From assembly GCA_001972305.1 (NCBI GenBank), contig BDDD01000562.1, positions 356,837 to 420,836 of the forward strand: a stretch of 64,000 nucleotides of DNA. The letters run 5' to 3'. Below the pieces are notes generated by a model. The model did not search any database. It saw only the letters and a list, made by a program, of their open reading frames with translations, and was not told the DNA's origin. Source of the stretch: Cephalotus follicularis (Eukaryota > Streptophyta > Magnoliopsida > Oxalidales > Cephalotaceae). The stretch's first letter is position 1. Every line of letters begins with the position of its first letter. A program made the position numbers and the translations under genes. Below, piece after piece: positions 1-10,618 of this stretch.

Positions 1-163
1 GTTGCACAAAGTGCTGACGCTTACTTCCTGAGCGTCGACGCTTTAAGTTGTTTCTGCAATTTTTGCTGTTTTGCACATTCTATCTTTTTCTTGCACATAA
101 AGAAACTTTGTTAGACACAAATATGTTATCATCAAAACTAAGATTGAGACATAAATATCAACA
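1..163 (-). repeat. Sirevirus-1 3' LTR, partial
   Basis: Positions 1-163 match 7555-7718 of the 5' LTR base for base apart from scattered differences, and end in the same TGTTGA...-type terminus (minus strand), directly beside the polypurine tract. The rest lies before the window. It already contains two of the GTCGAC-type dyads described for the full LTR. Confidence 0.9.
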
Positions 164-413
164 ATCTCCCCCTTTTTGATGATGACAAAATTTGTTTCAT
201 TTATACATGAATTGTATAACTTAAGCAATATAACAATAATGCATAAGTGAAATATTTTCATATACATACTCCCCCTTAATTCAATATTAATGCACAAGTG
301 AAATATGTTCATATACATACTCCCCCTTAATTTAATATCTCTCCCTTAGTTAAACAAGGGGTATTTACTTGTCATTATTTTCCATCTTTTCTTATACTTT
401 CTCCCCCTTTTTG
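164..413 (-). promoter_or_regulatory. Polypurine tract with upstream PPT-like copies
   Basis: On the minus strand AAAAAGGGGGAGAT (about 164-178) lies immediately before the 3' LTR and would prime plus-strand synthesis. Similar purine tracts recur at about 269-279, 320-330 and 401-413. Repeated polypurine tracts upstream of the 3' LTR are a known Sirevirus trait. The same arrangement is seen in Sirevirus-2 at about 29245, 29405 and 29546. Confidence 0.75.
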
Positions 414-775
414 TTATCATTTCAAAAAGGATTTAACTTGTTATAAGCAAAACCATTTATAGTTATAAAGCAATGTCATTCACATTAGATACAAAAACTA
501 TAACTTTGAATCATTCACATTGCACACCAAGCATTCATTGAACCAATATAAATCATTAACACAATATCATCCACATTACATAAAATGCATAATGAAATAT
601 TACAAACTCATAAGTTCATATTACAGACTTCAAACCATAACAAGTTTTTCAAATCAAAACCAAAGCAATACATAAACATAAAATGCATAATGAATGATAT
701 ACAAGAGCTCAGTCGTCCATTGGAGTGTCTTCATTCTCTCCACCCATATCTCCCTCCAAGTCATATGTTGCAGCA
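414..775 (-). other. 3' untranslated stretch of Sirevirus-1
   Basis: AT-rich DNA between the extra frame and the polypurine tracts. No convincing coding frame or RNA gene seen. Confidence 0.6.
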
Positions 776-1975
776 TCATCTCGCTGAATGAATGTCATCG
801 TCATCGTGGCTCGAATAGGAGGAGATGAGGCCTTCGTAGCCAATTATCCCTGTTTCTGTAAATTTCTTTGCCATCCTCTTTTGCCTTCTTTTAACAGATT
901 GAACATTCACTTTCATTTCTTGGACATTTTGCTGTAGGCCTTTAATTGCCTCCAATATTTCTTCGAGTTTAGTGCTTGGCAGGTTGATATTTGGTGTGGG
1001 CTCTTCTGGGGGCTCTCTTGCTTCAGTTTGAGCTTCATCACCCATTTCTGCTTCTCCTTCTTCTTTAATGACTCTATTCGAGTCCTCCTCCCTAGGGATC
1101 CACGTCCCAAGTCTTTTATCTTTCTTGAACCACATACTTCCGAGGGTTCCTTTGCCTAACTTGTCTACATTTTGGAGAGGGTGATGTATCTCTCCAGTTA
1201 GGTCAACTTCAAAGTGTAGAAGGATTTTGGTGATGATGTTACTGTATGCCAACCTAGCATTTTCTCTCCCGTGGATTGCTTGCATATGGTTAATTATTAA
1301 GAATGGCACATTAATTCTTTTGCCTGTAATGAGGTGATACATAGTATATGCCTCCATGTGGGTTACCAGCCTTAGGCAAAATGTGTGTGCAGACAACACG
1401 ATGTAGGAATCTATGATGTAGGCTAAGGTTCCTAGTGTACATTCATTGCACAAAGTCAGCATTTTCACCAAAAAGTATTTGTACACATTCCTGTCTGTCA
1501 AAGTCTCTACTTGTCACCCAACTCCTTTGGTCCATCCCCTAGCACCATTATTTGGAATATTTAGGATTGTGGCTAGAGTTTCGACTTCTAATTCTATCTC
1601 CTTATTTTTGACGTTTGTGCTTAATTCTACCATGGAGCTACTTAGAATGTGAACATAAAATTCTTTGATTAGCTTAGGATAGCTAGGCAAATTAATCAAA
1701 AATAAGGGTTCTAACCCTTGTGCACTTAGCCACTCAACAATGGGGAAGCCCTCATTGTTGCAAAAATCGAAATCCAACACTTTGCCTACTAGTATCTTGC
1801 GATTGAAATACGCTTTGGGATACCTTGGGAGTGAAGGGGTGGCCTCTGGTTGGGTTGGTAGTGAGCTTCCAGCTTTCTTTTTGCGTCCAACCGACTTTCT
1901 CTTCATTCTAGACCCTTCTCCAACTTCAATGTTCTTGGTATTTGGCATATTAGTTGATTGTTGGAGGTTTAACAC
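776..1975 (-). pseudogene. Extra 3' reading frame of Sirevirus-1 (putative plant transposon-protein family), broken
   Basis: Read on the minus strand this stretch encodes a protein close to the intact copy at 27443-28702. Both share a basic N terminus (K/R-rich, first residues MPNTKN here), the block YFNRKILVGKVLDFDF, the block THMEAYTMYHLITG, the block LGKGTLG, an acidic stretch and a C-terminal coiled-coil-like segment ending near GLISS. It lies between RNase H and the 3' LTR in the sense direction, the position of the env-like gene of some Sireviruses. No signal peptide or membrane segment is seen, so I do not call it an envelope. By motif memory it resembles the plant domain annotated as putative plant transposon protein (Transposase_32 type); this was not searched. 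The copy is broken. Confidence 0.7.
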
Positions 1976-2089
1976 TGATTTTTGGCAGTGTGGAGGTTTG
2001 AAATCGCCAGAGAGAGTGTTCTAGAGTTTAGCGATTTGAGTGTTTAGGGTAAAAATGGGTTGACAGACGACGTTTTTTGTTTTAAAATA

Positions 2090-2215
2090 CGACTAAAGCA
2101 TCGACAGAGTCGAGTGAAGCGTCGGCGCTTTGCTGAAATTCCCCAATTTGAACCCTAATTTTTGTATAAAGCGCTGACGCTCTAATTCCAGGCGTCGGCG
2201 CTTTGCTCTGTTTTC
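2090..2215. repeat. GTCGAC-type dyad array upstream of the extra frame (Sirevirus-1)
   Basis: Five imperfect dyads of the AAGCGTCGGCGCTT type lie just upstream of the extra frame's start on the minus strand, between it and RNase H. Centres near 2102, 2111, 2123, 2175 and 2196. The matching place in Sirevirus-2 (27182-27326) holds a similar array. The same dyads fill the LTR promoter region. Confidence 0.7.
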
Positions 2216-2435
2216 TGCCAATTTTTCATAAACGCGTATGAATGAATGCAAATAGTGCAACATACAATATACAAGCAATTTAAGCAAAGAATATACAAAT
2301 ATACAATCATATTCATCATTCAATTTCACACAAACCTAATTCCATTCTAAATTTGAAGAAAGTTTGTTCGTCTAAAGGTTTTGTGAAAATGTCCGCGACT
2401 TGATCTTGAGTCGGAACGAAAACTAATTCTATGTC
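2216..2435. other. Spacer between RNase H and the dyad array
   Basis: AT-rich DNA with no feature I recognise beyond the end of the pol region. Confidence 0.5.
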
Positions 2436-4559
2436 TCATTTCTCAATGTGGTCGTTTATAAAATGATATCTTATGTCAATGTGTTTAGTCCTAGAGTGAT
2501 GTACGGGGTTTTTCCCTAAACATATTGCACTAGTGTTATCACATCTAATTGGCACTTTTTCAAAATTAAAACCATAGTCAAGAAGTTGTTGCTTCATCCA
2601 CATGATTTGGGCACAACAACTTCCCACGGCAATGTATTCGGCTTCGGTAGTAGAAAGTGCTACCGAATTTTGTTTCTTGCTAAACCAAGAAATAAGCATA
2701 TTGCCTAAGAATTGACAAGTGTCACTTGTACTTTTTCTATCTACTTTGTATCTCTGAAGTCGGCATCGGAGTATATATGTAGGTCAAATGATGAGTTCCT
2801 ATGATACTATAATCCTAAAGAAGGTGTATATGCTAAATATTTAAAAATTCTTTTTACCGCATGCAAGTGAGATTCCTTAGGGCATGCTTGAAATCTAGTA
2901 CATAAACACACACTAAACAAAATATCCGGCCTACTTGCCGTTAAGTAAAGTAATGAACCTATCATGCTTCTATAAAGTTTTTGGTCTATAGGTTTACCTT
3001 GTTCGTCCTTGTCTAGTTTAGTAGTTGTGCTCATGGGGGTCTTACTCTTTTTGGCGTTCTCCATCCCAAATCTTTTAAGTAGGTCCTTGACATACGTTGA
3101 TTGGTTGATGAATATTCCTTCTTCTAGTTGTTTGACTTGAAGTCCAAGGAAATAGTTGAGCTCACCCATCATGAGCAACTAGCCTAGCTTTATTTCTAAT
3201 CACAATTCCTTGATCATCTACTTTATTACGAAATACCCATTTAGTGCCAATTATGTTTTGGTTATTTGGCCTAGGGACTAGATTCCATACTTTATTTCTT
3301 TCGAATTGGTTTAATTCCTCTTGTATAGCATTAATCCAATTTTCGTCCTTTTCGGCCTCATCTATATTTCTAGGTTCTATTTGTGATAAAAATGCAATAT
3401 AATTATGATTAACACAAGATCTAGTAGATAGTCCTAATCTAGGGTTACCTATTATTGCCTCATGAGGGTGTCCTCTTACCACCTTCAAAGTTTTGTCGTG
3501 GAGAGCTTCTTGATAGCTTTCTTGAGGGGTTTCTTCTAGTGTTGATTCCTCCTTCTTGGTTTCTTCTAGATTTAGCTTATCAACTCAATTTTCAACAAAA
3601 TATATACACTCAACATCAATAACTTCTTTTGGAAGTTTAGGATTAGTTTCATTAAATACAACATGCATTGATTCTTCAACAAATAATGTTCTTTTATTGA
3701 AACATCTATAAGCTCTACTACTAGATGAATAACCAAGAAAGATACATTCGTCGACCTTGTATTCGAATTTACCAAGATGCTCTTTTCCATTATTATGGAT
3801 GAAGCACTTGCATCCGAAGGTGTGAAAATAACTAATGTTAGGCTTTCTCCCCCTCCATAATTCATATGGAGTCTTTTTGAGAATTAGCCTTATTGATATG
3901 CGGTTTAAGATATAACACGAAGTACTTATTGCTTCCGCCCAAAAATATTTTGGTAAGTTATTTTTGTTTAAAAATGTTCTACACATTTCTTGTAAAGTTC
4001 TATTTTTCCTTTCAACAACCTCATTTTGTTGAGGTGTTCTAGGAGTAAAGAACTCATGTATAAATCCATTTTCATTGCAAAAATTTTCAAACAAATGTTT
4101 TTCAAATTCTTTTCCATGATCACTTCTAATTTTAGAAATAGAAGTGTCCTTTTCATTTTAAACAATTTTACAAAAATTTAAAAATTCTTTAAAAGATTCA
4201 TTTTTATGGGCTAGGAAAATAGTTCATGTATATCTAGAATAATCTTCTACTATGACCATGGCATATGATTTACCACCTAGACTTCTAATATCTATTGGAC
4301 CAAACAAATTTATATGCAAAAGTTACAATGGCCTAACAACAAATAGAACATTATGAATAGAGGTTTTATTGTTACCTATGGAGCCAAAACCTTTGATCTT
4401 TCCTTTTGCATTGTCTCCAAAGGTTACATCTCCTCATTCCTTTTATTCAAATTTGACAAAGAGACTCTTGTCGCCCGTCATATACTTGGAGCATCCACTA
4501 TCCAAGTACCATTGAGTCTTCTTGGATAGTGCCTTCAAGCACACCTACAAACACAATTT
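2436..4559 (-). pseudogene. Sirevirus-1 pol region: integrase, reverse transcriptase, RNase H
   Basis: Parts on the minus strand: GAG-pre-integrase/integrase remains about 3585-4559 (PQQNEVVERKNRTLQ near 4050 is the end of the copia integrase core, and GYSSSSRAYRCFN marks the C-terminal part), reverse transcriptase about 2807-3488 (WVFRNKVDDQG, then LNYFLGLQVKQ, then GSLLYLTASRPDI), and RNase H about 2436-2699 (ALSTTEAEYIA, TKHIDIRYHFI). The protein would copy the element RNA and insert the cDNA. Order and motifs assign it to Ty1/copia. It is broken in a few places. Confidence 0.88.
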
Positions 4560-6494
4560 TTAAATATTTGTTTGAGGTACCCAACAAACCTTGGGTCCTT
4601 TGGGGTTAGTCAAGATGGTTCCTTTGGGAACCCAACTTTTCTTTACTCTAGAGAAATTCAAATCATTCAATATATTTTCTTTGTAAAAACAAGAAGTTAA
4701 AGTATAGCCATTCTTACCACAATTGTTGCAAGATACAATTATTCTTCTTTTATACATACTATTTCTTTTATAAAAACAAGATGAAGATGCATGACCGTAT
4801 TTACCACAATAAACACATGGAACATTTATCTTTTTCTTGAATATGGCATTTTTCTTGTGATAGCATGATGAAGATGTATGTCCATGTTTGCCACAAAAAT
4901 TACAAGAATTATTCATATTTTTCTTAAACATGGCATTCTTTTTATGAAAACAAGTAAAGGATGTATGTCCAATTTTACCACAATAGTTACACGAAGTCTT
5001 TACAATTTTCTTCTTAATATGAGCCTTTTCAACCTTCTCTTTTTCTATCCTCTCTTTTCTTTCAAAGAAGTTTTCATAAAGCTTAACATTGTTAATCTCC
5101 TCATATCCTAGTCCGGCCTTGTCGAAGATGCATCTTTGCATACCAAGAAGTTTTTCAAGTTTCTCACTACTATTAGAGAACTTTGAAAAAGTCTTCTTTA
5201 AAGCGTCTATCTCTTCCTTAAGGTTTCTATTTTCTTTTTCTAGAAAAGCTACTTCATTTTCTAGGAGGTCTACTTCAATTTCATTTGAGTTATCTTCTTT
5301 AGCCAAATTAATTGATTTAAGTTCATCGTTTTCATTTACTAAAGTCTTGACCTTTTTCTTTAAAGATGCAACCATAGAACTATATTTCTCTAATATTAAG
5401 ACAAGTTCATCATATGTTACCTTATCGCTTTCTTCCTCTTCTTCGTCCTCCAAGGCCATCAAAGCTATTTGAGCCACTTTTTCATTTGAGTCTTCATCCG
5501 AGCTAGACTCATCACTATCATCCCATGTGGCGATCATAGCTTTCTTCTTCTTCTTCAAGAGATCCTTCTTTTTGAGCCGAGGACAATCGCTTTTGTAGTG
5601 CCCCGGTTTGTTGCACTCGAAGCATATGATCTCTTCTAGCTTGCTTGGCTCTCCTTTTTGGTAGATTTTCTTGTTTGGCTTTCCACCAAACTTCTTCTTA
5701 CCAGCTAGGAACTTCTTGAATTTTTGTGTGATGAGGGCTAGCTCTTCATTATCATCATCGTCCTCGGAATCTTCGATAAGAGATGATTTCAATGCCACCA
5801 TCTTCTTTTTCTTTTTCTCCTTTTCCTCATCATCATCCTTCTTTTTCATTGAAAGCTCATGAGTCATTAATGACCCTAGAAGATCCTCTAGTGGAAGGAC
5901 GTTGAGATTCTTTGCTTCTTCAATTGCAGTATCCTTTGGCATCCAAGATCTTGGTAAGCACCTAAGAATTTTTCTCACCATTTCACTGTTAGAATAAGTT
6001 TCATCTAAAGCTTGTAATGCATTAATGATATTTGTAAATCTAGAGAACATGGATTTAATGTCTTCGTTCTCATTCATGGTGAACATTTCATAATCATGGA
6101 CTAACATACTAATCTTGGCTTCTTTGACTTGATTTGTCCCTTCATAGGTGACCTCAAGTCTATCCCACATTTCTTTTGCAGAAATGCAAGACGAAATTAT
6201 ATTGAAGTCATTTGAATTTATAGCACAAATGATAATGTGTTTAGCTTTGGCATTAGCTTGAACTCTTTTTCTATCATTATCGTCATAGAGGTTCCTAGGT
6301 TTAGGAATATCATCCCCGTTTTCAAGTGAGACGGTAGGAAGGTTTGGACCATCAACTATAAGGTCCCACAAGTTATAATCAAAAGATTGAATAAATATGG
6401 TCATTTTAGCCTTCCAATGGCCATAATTATTTTCATCAAAGAAATGGGGTTTTGAGATATTTCGGCTCTCTCCTATGTTTGCGTTCATTATCAT
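4560..6494 (-). CDS. Sirevirus-1 gag (nucleocapsid protein), one open frame of 644 aa
   Basis: A single open frame. Residues about 15-215 form the copia gag domain (UBN2-like: NYGHWKAKMTIF, KEMWDRLEVTYEG, PLEDLLGSLMTHEL). A lysine/acid-rich stretch follows, then a CCHC knuckle at about 291-304 (CFECNKPGHYKSDC). Residues about 340-450 are acidic and heptad-like (coiled coil). The C-terminal part (about 500-610) holds four further C-x2-C-x4-[H/Y]-x4-C repeats of the form CNYCGKIGHTSFTC. Gag packages the element RNA into cytoplasmic particles. Length and layout fit Sirevirus gag. It is followed by pol on the same strand. Confidence 0.88.
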   Translation of the reverse strand: MIMNANIGESRNISKPHFFDENNYGHWKAKMTIFIQSFDYNLWDLIVDGPNLPTVSLENGDDIPKPRNLYDDNDRKRVQANAKAKHIIICAINSNDFNIISSCISAKEMWDRLEVTYEGTNQVKEAKISMLVHDYEMFTMNENEDIKSMFSRFTNIINALQALDETYSNSEMVRKILRCLPRSWMPKDTAIEEAKNLNVLPLEDLLGSLMTHELSMKKKDDDEEKEKKKKKMVALKSSLIEDSEDDDDNEELALITQKFKKFLAGKKKFGGKPNKKIYQKGEPSKLEEIICFECNKPGHYKSDCPRLKKKDLLKKKKKAMIATWDDSDESSSDEDSNEKVAQIALMALEDEEEEESDKVTYDELVLILEKYSSMVASLKKKVKTLVNENDELKSINLAKEDNSNEIEVDLLENEVAFLEKENRNLKEEIDALKKTFSKFSNSSEKLEKLLGMQRCIFDKAGLGYEEINNVKLYENFFERKERIEKEKVEKAHIKKKIVKTSCNYCGKIGHTSFTCFHKKNAMFKKNMNNSCNFCGKHGHTSSSCYHKKNAIFKKKINVPCVYCGKYGHASSSCFYKRNSMYKRRIIVSCNNCGKNGYTLTSCFYKENILNDLNFSRVKKSWVPKGTILTNPKGPKVCWVPQTNI

Positions 6495-6539
6495 CCTAGA
6501 TCGTTAAAGGCTCTAGCACTTAAGAATTATAAGCCTACT

Positions 6540-6551
6540 GCTCTGATACCA
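6540..6551 (-). promoter_or_regulatory. Primer binding site, initiator tRNA-Met
   Basis: Minus strand TGGTATCAGAGC, the usual copia primer site complementary to the 3' end of initiator tRNA-Met, lies two bases inside the 5' LTR end and just upstream of gag. Confidence 0.9.
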
Positions 6552-6553
6552 AT

Positions 6554-7718
6554 TGAATAAACTACAAGGGGGGGGGGGGGGGAATTGTAGTTTCTAAAGA
6601 TAATTATACTTTTTGCAATTTTAATTTAACAAACCAATGAACAAGTATGTATGCAAACAATAGCAAGTAAATAAACAATTTAAAGAGAGAGAGTTAGAGA
6701 GTTTGCAAACACGATTTTAGAGTGGTTTGGCTTAATTCTTGCCTACGTCCACTTTTCCCAAGGATCTCCTTGAGTTTCCACTAGTCTCCGAATAAAATTC
6801 CGGGTGCTATTTGGTACACCTTTGTGATTGACCTCAATCACTCCCCAATCTCTCTTAGGGTTCACTCCCCAATCTCTCTTAGGGTTCACTCCCCTATTAC
6901 AATCAAAGTGTAAGAAGAATAATGTTTGTTCTTAACCTCTCAAAGGTTGGATTTTACAAGATAAAATCTCTCAATCTAAGTGGGAACAAAATATATGCTA
7001 AGATGCAAGACAAGAGCTTTTGAAAGAAACTTGATAATTTTGAATGCTTGTTTTGTTCTTGCTTGATTGATCCTTTTAATGTATTGTCTCTTGTATTCTA
7101 CTTCTTGTCTCTCTTCAAAAACCTTTGTATATAGCCGTTTCTTACTTTAGAAATCCGTTGGATGTGTCTTGGAGTATGTTGCTTCAAAGACGGCTCATTA
7201 AAATCAAGTCAGTCATTGTTCCAACCGTACAAAGTGTCGACGGAGTCCTTTAAAGCGTCGCCGCTTATATGACCGTTGCAAGTTTGAATTTGAAATGCTC
7301 TGCTCAAAGCGCTGATGGTCTAAACTTTGAGTCACCGCTTTGTCTTAAAGAGCGGACGGTTAGTGTAGAGCATCGCCGCTTTTGTCAAAATGAATTGCAT
7401 CATAAGTCACTGGTTTAATCCGCGGACAAAGGGTGTCAAAGCGCAGACGCTTCGAATTAAAGTGTTGGCGCTTCCATTTAGGCGTCGACAGTTTGGACAC
7501 TTACTCCTTTCCTCGAAACGCTTCAACGGTTGACTCTTTGTTCCTTGCTTCGACTGTTGCACAAAGCGCTGACGCTTACTTCCTGAGCGTCGACGCTTTA
7601 AGTTGTTTATGCAATTTTTGCTGTTTTGTACATTCTATCTTTTTCTTGCACATAAAGAAACTTTGTTAAACACAAATATGTTATCATCAAAACTAAGATT
7701 GAGACATAAATGTCAACA
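6554..7718 (-). repeat. Sirevirus-1 5' LTR, about 1165 bp
   Basis: Bounded by TG and CA on the minus strand (TGTTGACATTT... to ...TTTATTCA). A TATA-like box lies at about 7127-7136 (minus). Upstream of it, 7225-7610 holds a dense array of AAGCGTCGACGCTT-like dyads. A run of 15 G at 6568-6582 sits close to the inner end. The outer end matches the LTR starts at 24991 and 29560, placing the three in one family. Confidence 0.9.
7225..7610. repeat. GTCGAC-type dyad array in the U3 of Sirevirus-1
   Basis: Repeated imperfect palindromes with arms AAGCG/CGCTT around a TCGA, TCGC or CTGA core, about 90 bp upstream of the TATA-like box on the minus strand. Comparable in place and pattern to the array at 25110-25490. 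Clusters of palindromes upstream of TATA are known for Sirevirus LTRs. Confidence 0.75.
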
Positions 7719-8560
7719 TGAGCAACCGGTTCCACATTTACATGTTCATCAAGGGTTAGTTGTACTTCAGTTGGTTACTCTTCATTGAAATTTGGTAAAT
7801 TTCTTTGAAAAGCAATTAATTCCCCTTCATCTATAACTTATCTAGTAGGGACCTTAATTTCCTCAAATTCAACTTTGCGAGGAAAGTCGCTCCCACTGAA
7901 TTCAAAATCCTCAGGAAATTTTGCATTTCTAGCTTTAACAATTCTAAGAGTATGCGAAGAACAGTAAAATATAAATCCTTTGGAGTTAACTACAAAGCCA
8001 ATAAAATAACCACTAACTGTCCTTGAGTCCAGTTTCTTAAGGTTAGGATTATAAACCTTGACTTCAACTGGACAACCCCATATGTGTAAATGCATTAAAC
8101 ATGGTTTTTATCCATCCCATAATTCAAAAGGTGTATTGGGAATAGCCTTGGTGGAACTTTGTGCAATACATACACTATAGTTTTCAAAGCTTCACTCCAT
8201 AAACTTAATGGGAGATTAGAATTACTAATCATACTCCTTACCATATCCATAAGTGTACAGTTCCTTCTTTCAGTCAAACCATTTTGTTGTTGCGTGCCTA
8301 GCATTGTATATTGCCCAATAATGCCTTCTTCTTGAAAGAACGTAGCAAATGGACCCTTTAGTTGACCCTTTTCTGTGTGCCTTCCATTGTATTCACCACC
8401 TCTGTCTGATCTTACGATTTTTATTTTATTTTATTTTTGTCTTTCTTCCTCTATCTTAAAAATTTTAAAGGCATATAGTGCCTTTGCTTTATCAAACAGA
8501 AGGTAAAGATATATGAATCCATAGTATGGTCATCAATGAATGAGATAAAATATCTCTGAC

Positions 8561-10618
8561 TGTAACGTCCCAGATCCGAGTTCACTTTACTCTCAAAGCG
8601 AGCCTCGAGGACCCGGTACGTTACGTGGGGGTGAAACCTTTAACTGTTTTAACAATCTAACTTATTGTTAACATATATCATCAATTTCTCAAATTTGCAC
8701 ACTAATAATCAAGATATCGTACTCTTATACGAAAACATCACATACTATTACGATCATCGTCAATATCTTACATAACACATTATATAGCTGAAAAATATTT
8801 AAACTCATTACATAACAAAGCAGTTTACATAATTGCTTCTTAAAACTCCTCTTTACGAACTTTTTTGTTAAAGCTCGAAATCCACGTTCAATCTCCTCCT
8901 GGAAAATTTTAGTTGAAAACAAAAATATTGAAAGGAGTGAGCATCAAAATAGCTCAGTAAGAATTATCGTAATAAAACATCTTTAAAATTCATTTTCTGG
9001 TATATTTTATAAAACCAGTACATTTGGCATTCATTCCTTTTCTGATCATATCTCATTAATCAGAACATTTCATAAATAACTGAGGGGTTATATAAACATA
9101 AAGAACCCAAATTGAACCATTCTTCACGGGGTATTGTGCACTCCCCGATTATTATCCTTACATCACATGCATGTCTGTGAGCACTCTCCGCTCATAACAT
9201 TAATCTTTACTAGATTAATCCTTCTTGGATCGCAATCCAATAGTTGTTCATCTCAGTTCATTACATTTTCTCATTTCGTAAATCATTTTCTTAAATACTT
9301 TGAGTGATCAGCTCAAAGCATTCATAAAACAGTATCGTACAACATTTCTAAAACTGATTTACATATGGAAACATGAAAACCATTAAATTATAGTAAACAT
9401 TTCAACAATTTCACAATGATAAAAATCATAATTTCATTGAAAATAATAGTAGAATATAAGCAATAATTTTAAACATAAAATTTCATCAAGAATTTGACAG
9501 AAATTCGAAATACGTAAAACATAACAATTGGCTGCATAATTTTCCAAAAATAACATAAATTACTTTGGCATAAAAGTATAAAATAAAATATTTTGGAAAA
9601 GTGAGTAAAAATTCCTTACATTGCTTTAATCTCCTTCTTTCCTTTTCTAGACTGAAGTAATTTATACACTGAAACTAAATCTTCTCTCAGACTTAGTAAA
9701 TTCAGCAAAAATTACTACTGTTTTCTCTTTTCTCTTCCTCATAATTTCTCTCTTCTCTCTCAGACTTTCTTTCTTCTTTCTCTCAGTAAAATTCTCTCTC
9801 TCTCTCAGATTTTCTACTTCTCTTAACCTTTACTTCTTACCCGTATTTATAGGAAGTAAAAGCCGCCTTAGTTTTGTCGTCTTCTCCATCAAATAATGAC
9901 ACTTGTCATCTTTAGGTAAACCATCAGTGCGTTGCTTGACATATGGCGATTAATAACACACAAAACGACAAAGAAATGAGGTAAGCGCCGGCGCTATCCA
10001 TTCTAAAGCATCGATGTTTAATGTGAAGTGTCGACACTTTACTCTCAAAGCGCTACCGCTTTACCATTAAGCATCGTCGGTTATGCGTTTTTAACAAAAG
10101 AAATTGAGGCATAAGCGTCGACGGTAAAAGAAAATCAAAGGAGAAAGCGTCGCCGCTTTAAGGCATAAGCGTCGCCACTTTTATCAAACTATCGACGCTT
10201 AAGCCCTTTTTGTCTCTCAGCGCTTAGTGTAATCCATTAGCGCTTTATACCAAATATGTCGACGCTTTGAGGTCTCCTTCAGCGCTTAACGTAACTGTTG
10301 GCGCTTTACCAAAATGTCGACGCTTTACACCTTTGCAGTCGACGTTTTTCAACGCCACAATACGCCATACCACACTTATAACAACCACATTTTCAGTCCA
10401 AAACAATTAGCCAATTTCGTTTTCCTTCCGGGGGTGCTGCCCCCGAGCCCCTGCCAGTTGTCCGGGCAGCGGGACCCCCCGTCCGCTCACCGGGGAGCGG
10501 AACCCCTGAACCCCCCCTGAGCGTTAGGGTCATAGTACGGATCCTTTGTAGTATTTCCCAATCTTAACAATAGTGATCATATTTCTATAAAAATTTACAA
10601 AATTTTCCGGTCATTACA
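8561..10618 (-). mobile_element. Solo LTR C, 2058 bp, target duplication CTGAC
   Basis: Bounded by TG...CA (minus: TGTAATGACCGG... to ...GGGACGTTACA) and flanked by CTGAC at 8556-8560 and 10619-10623. No internal coding region, so it is best read as a solo LTR. A TATA-like box (minus, CCTATAAATA) lies at 9844-9853, with a pyrimidine-rich leader after it. The U3 side (9981-10345) carries an array of dyads. Near the outer end lies a GC-rich block (about 10425-10520). The start and end style suggests gypsy-type LTRs, but lineage is not proven. Confidence 0.8.
9981..10345. repeat. Dyad array in the U3 of solo LTR C
   Basis: At least fifteen imperfect dyads, such as AGCGCCGGCGCT (9984), CATCGATG (10009), AGTGTCGACACTT (10027) and AAAGCGTCGCCGCTTT (10144). 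Hand-read centres fall near 9989, 10012, 10032, 10054, 10075, 10119, 10151, 10173, 10193, 10221, 10241, 10260, 10283, 10302, 10318 and 10340, so most steps are 19-23 bp. The array ends 130 bp upstream of the TATA-like box on the minus strand. Confidence 0.75.

Larger units (their letters stand above)
1..7718 (-). mobile_element. Sirevirus-1: Ty1/copia element of the SIRE lineage, 3' LTR cut by the window edge
   Basis: On the minus strand the parts run 5' LTR (6554-7718), primer site (6540-6551), gag (4560-6494), integrase, reverse transcriptase and RNase H (2436-4559), an extra open frame (776-1975), polypurine tract (164-178) and the start of the 3' LTR (1-163). The order integrase before reverse transcriptase marks Ty1/copia. 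The long gag with acidic/coiled-coil middle, the initiator tRNA-Met primer site and several polypurine-like tracts fit Sireviruses. The element is broken, with a few breaks in pol and in the extra frame, while gag is one open frame. It sits in an older copia element (7719 onward), and 7719-7723 (TGAGC) would be one copy of the target duplication; the other lies outside the window. Confidence 0.9.
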
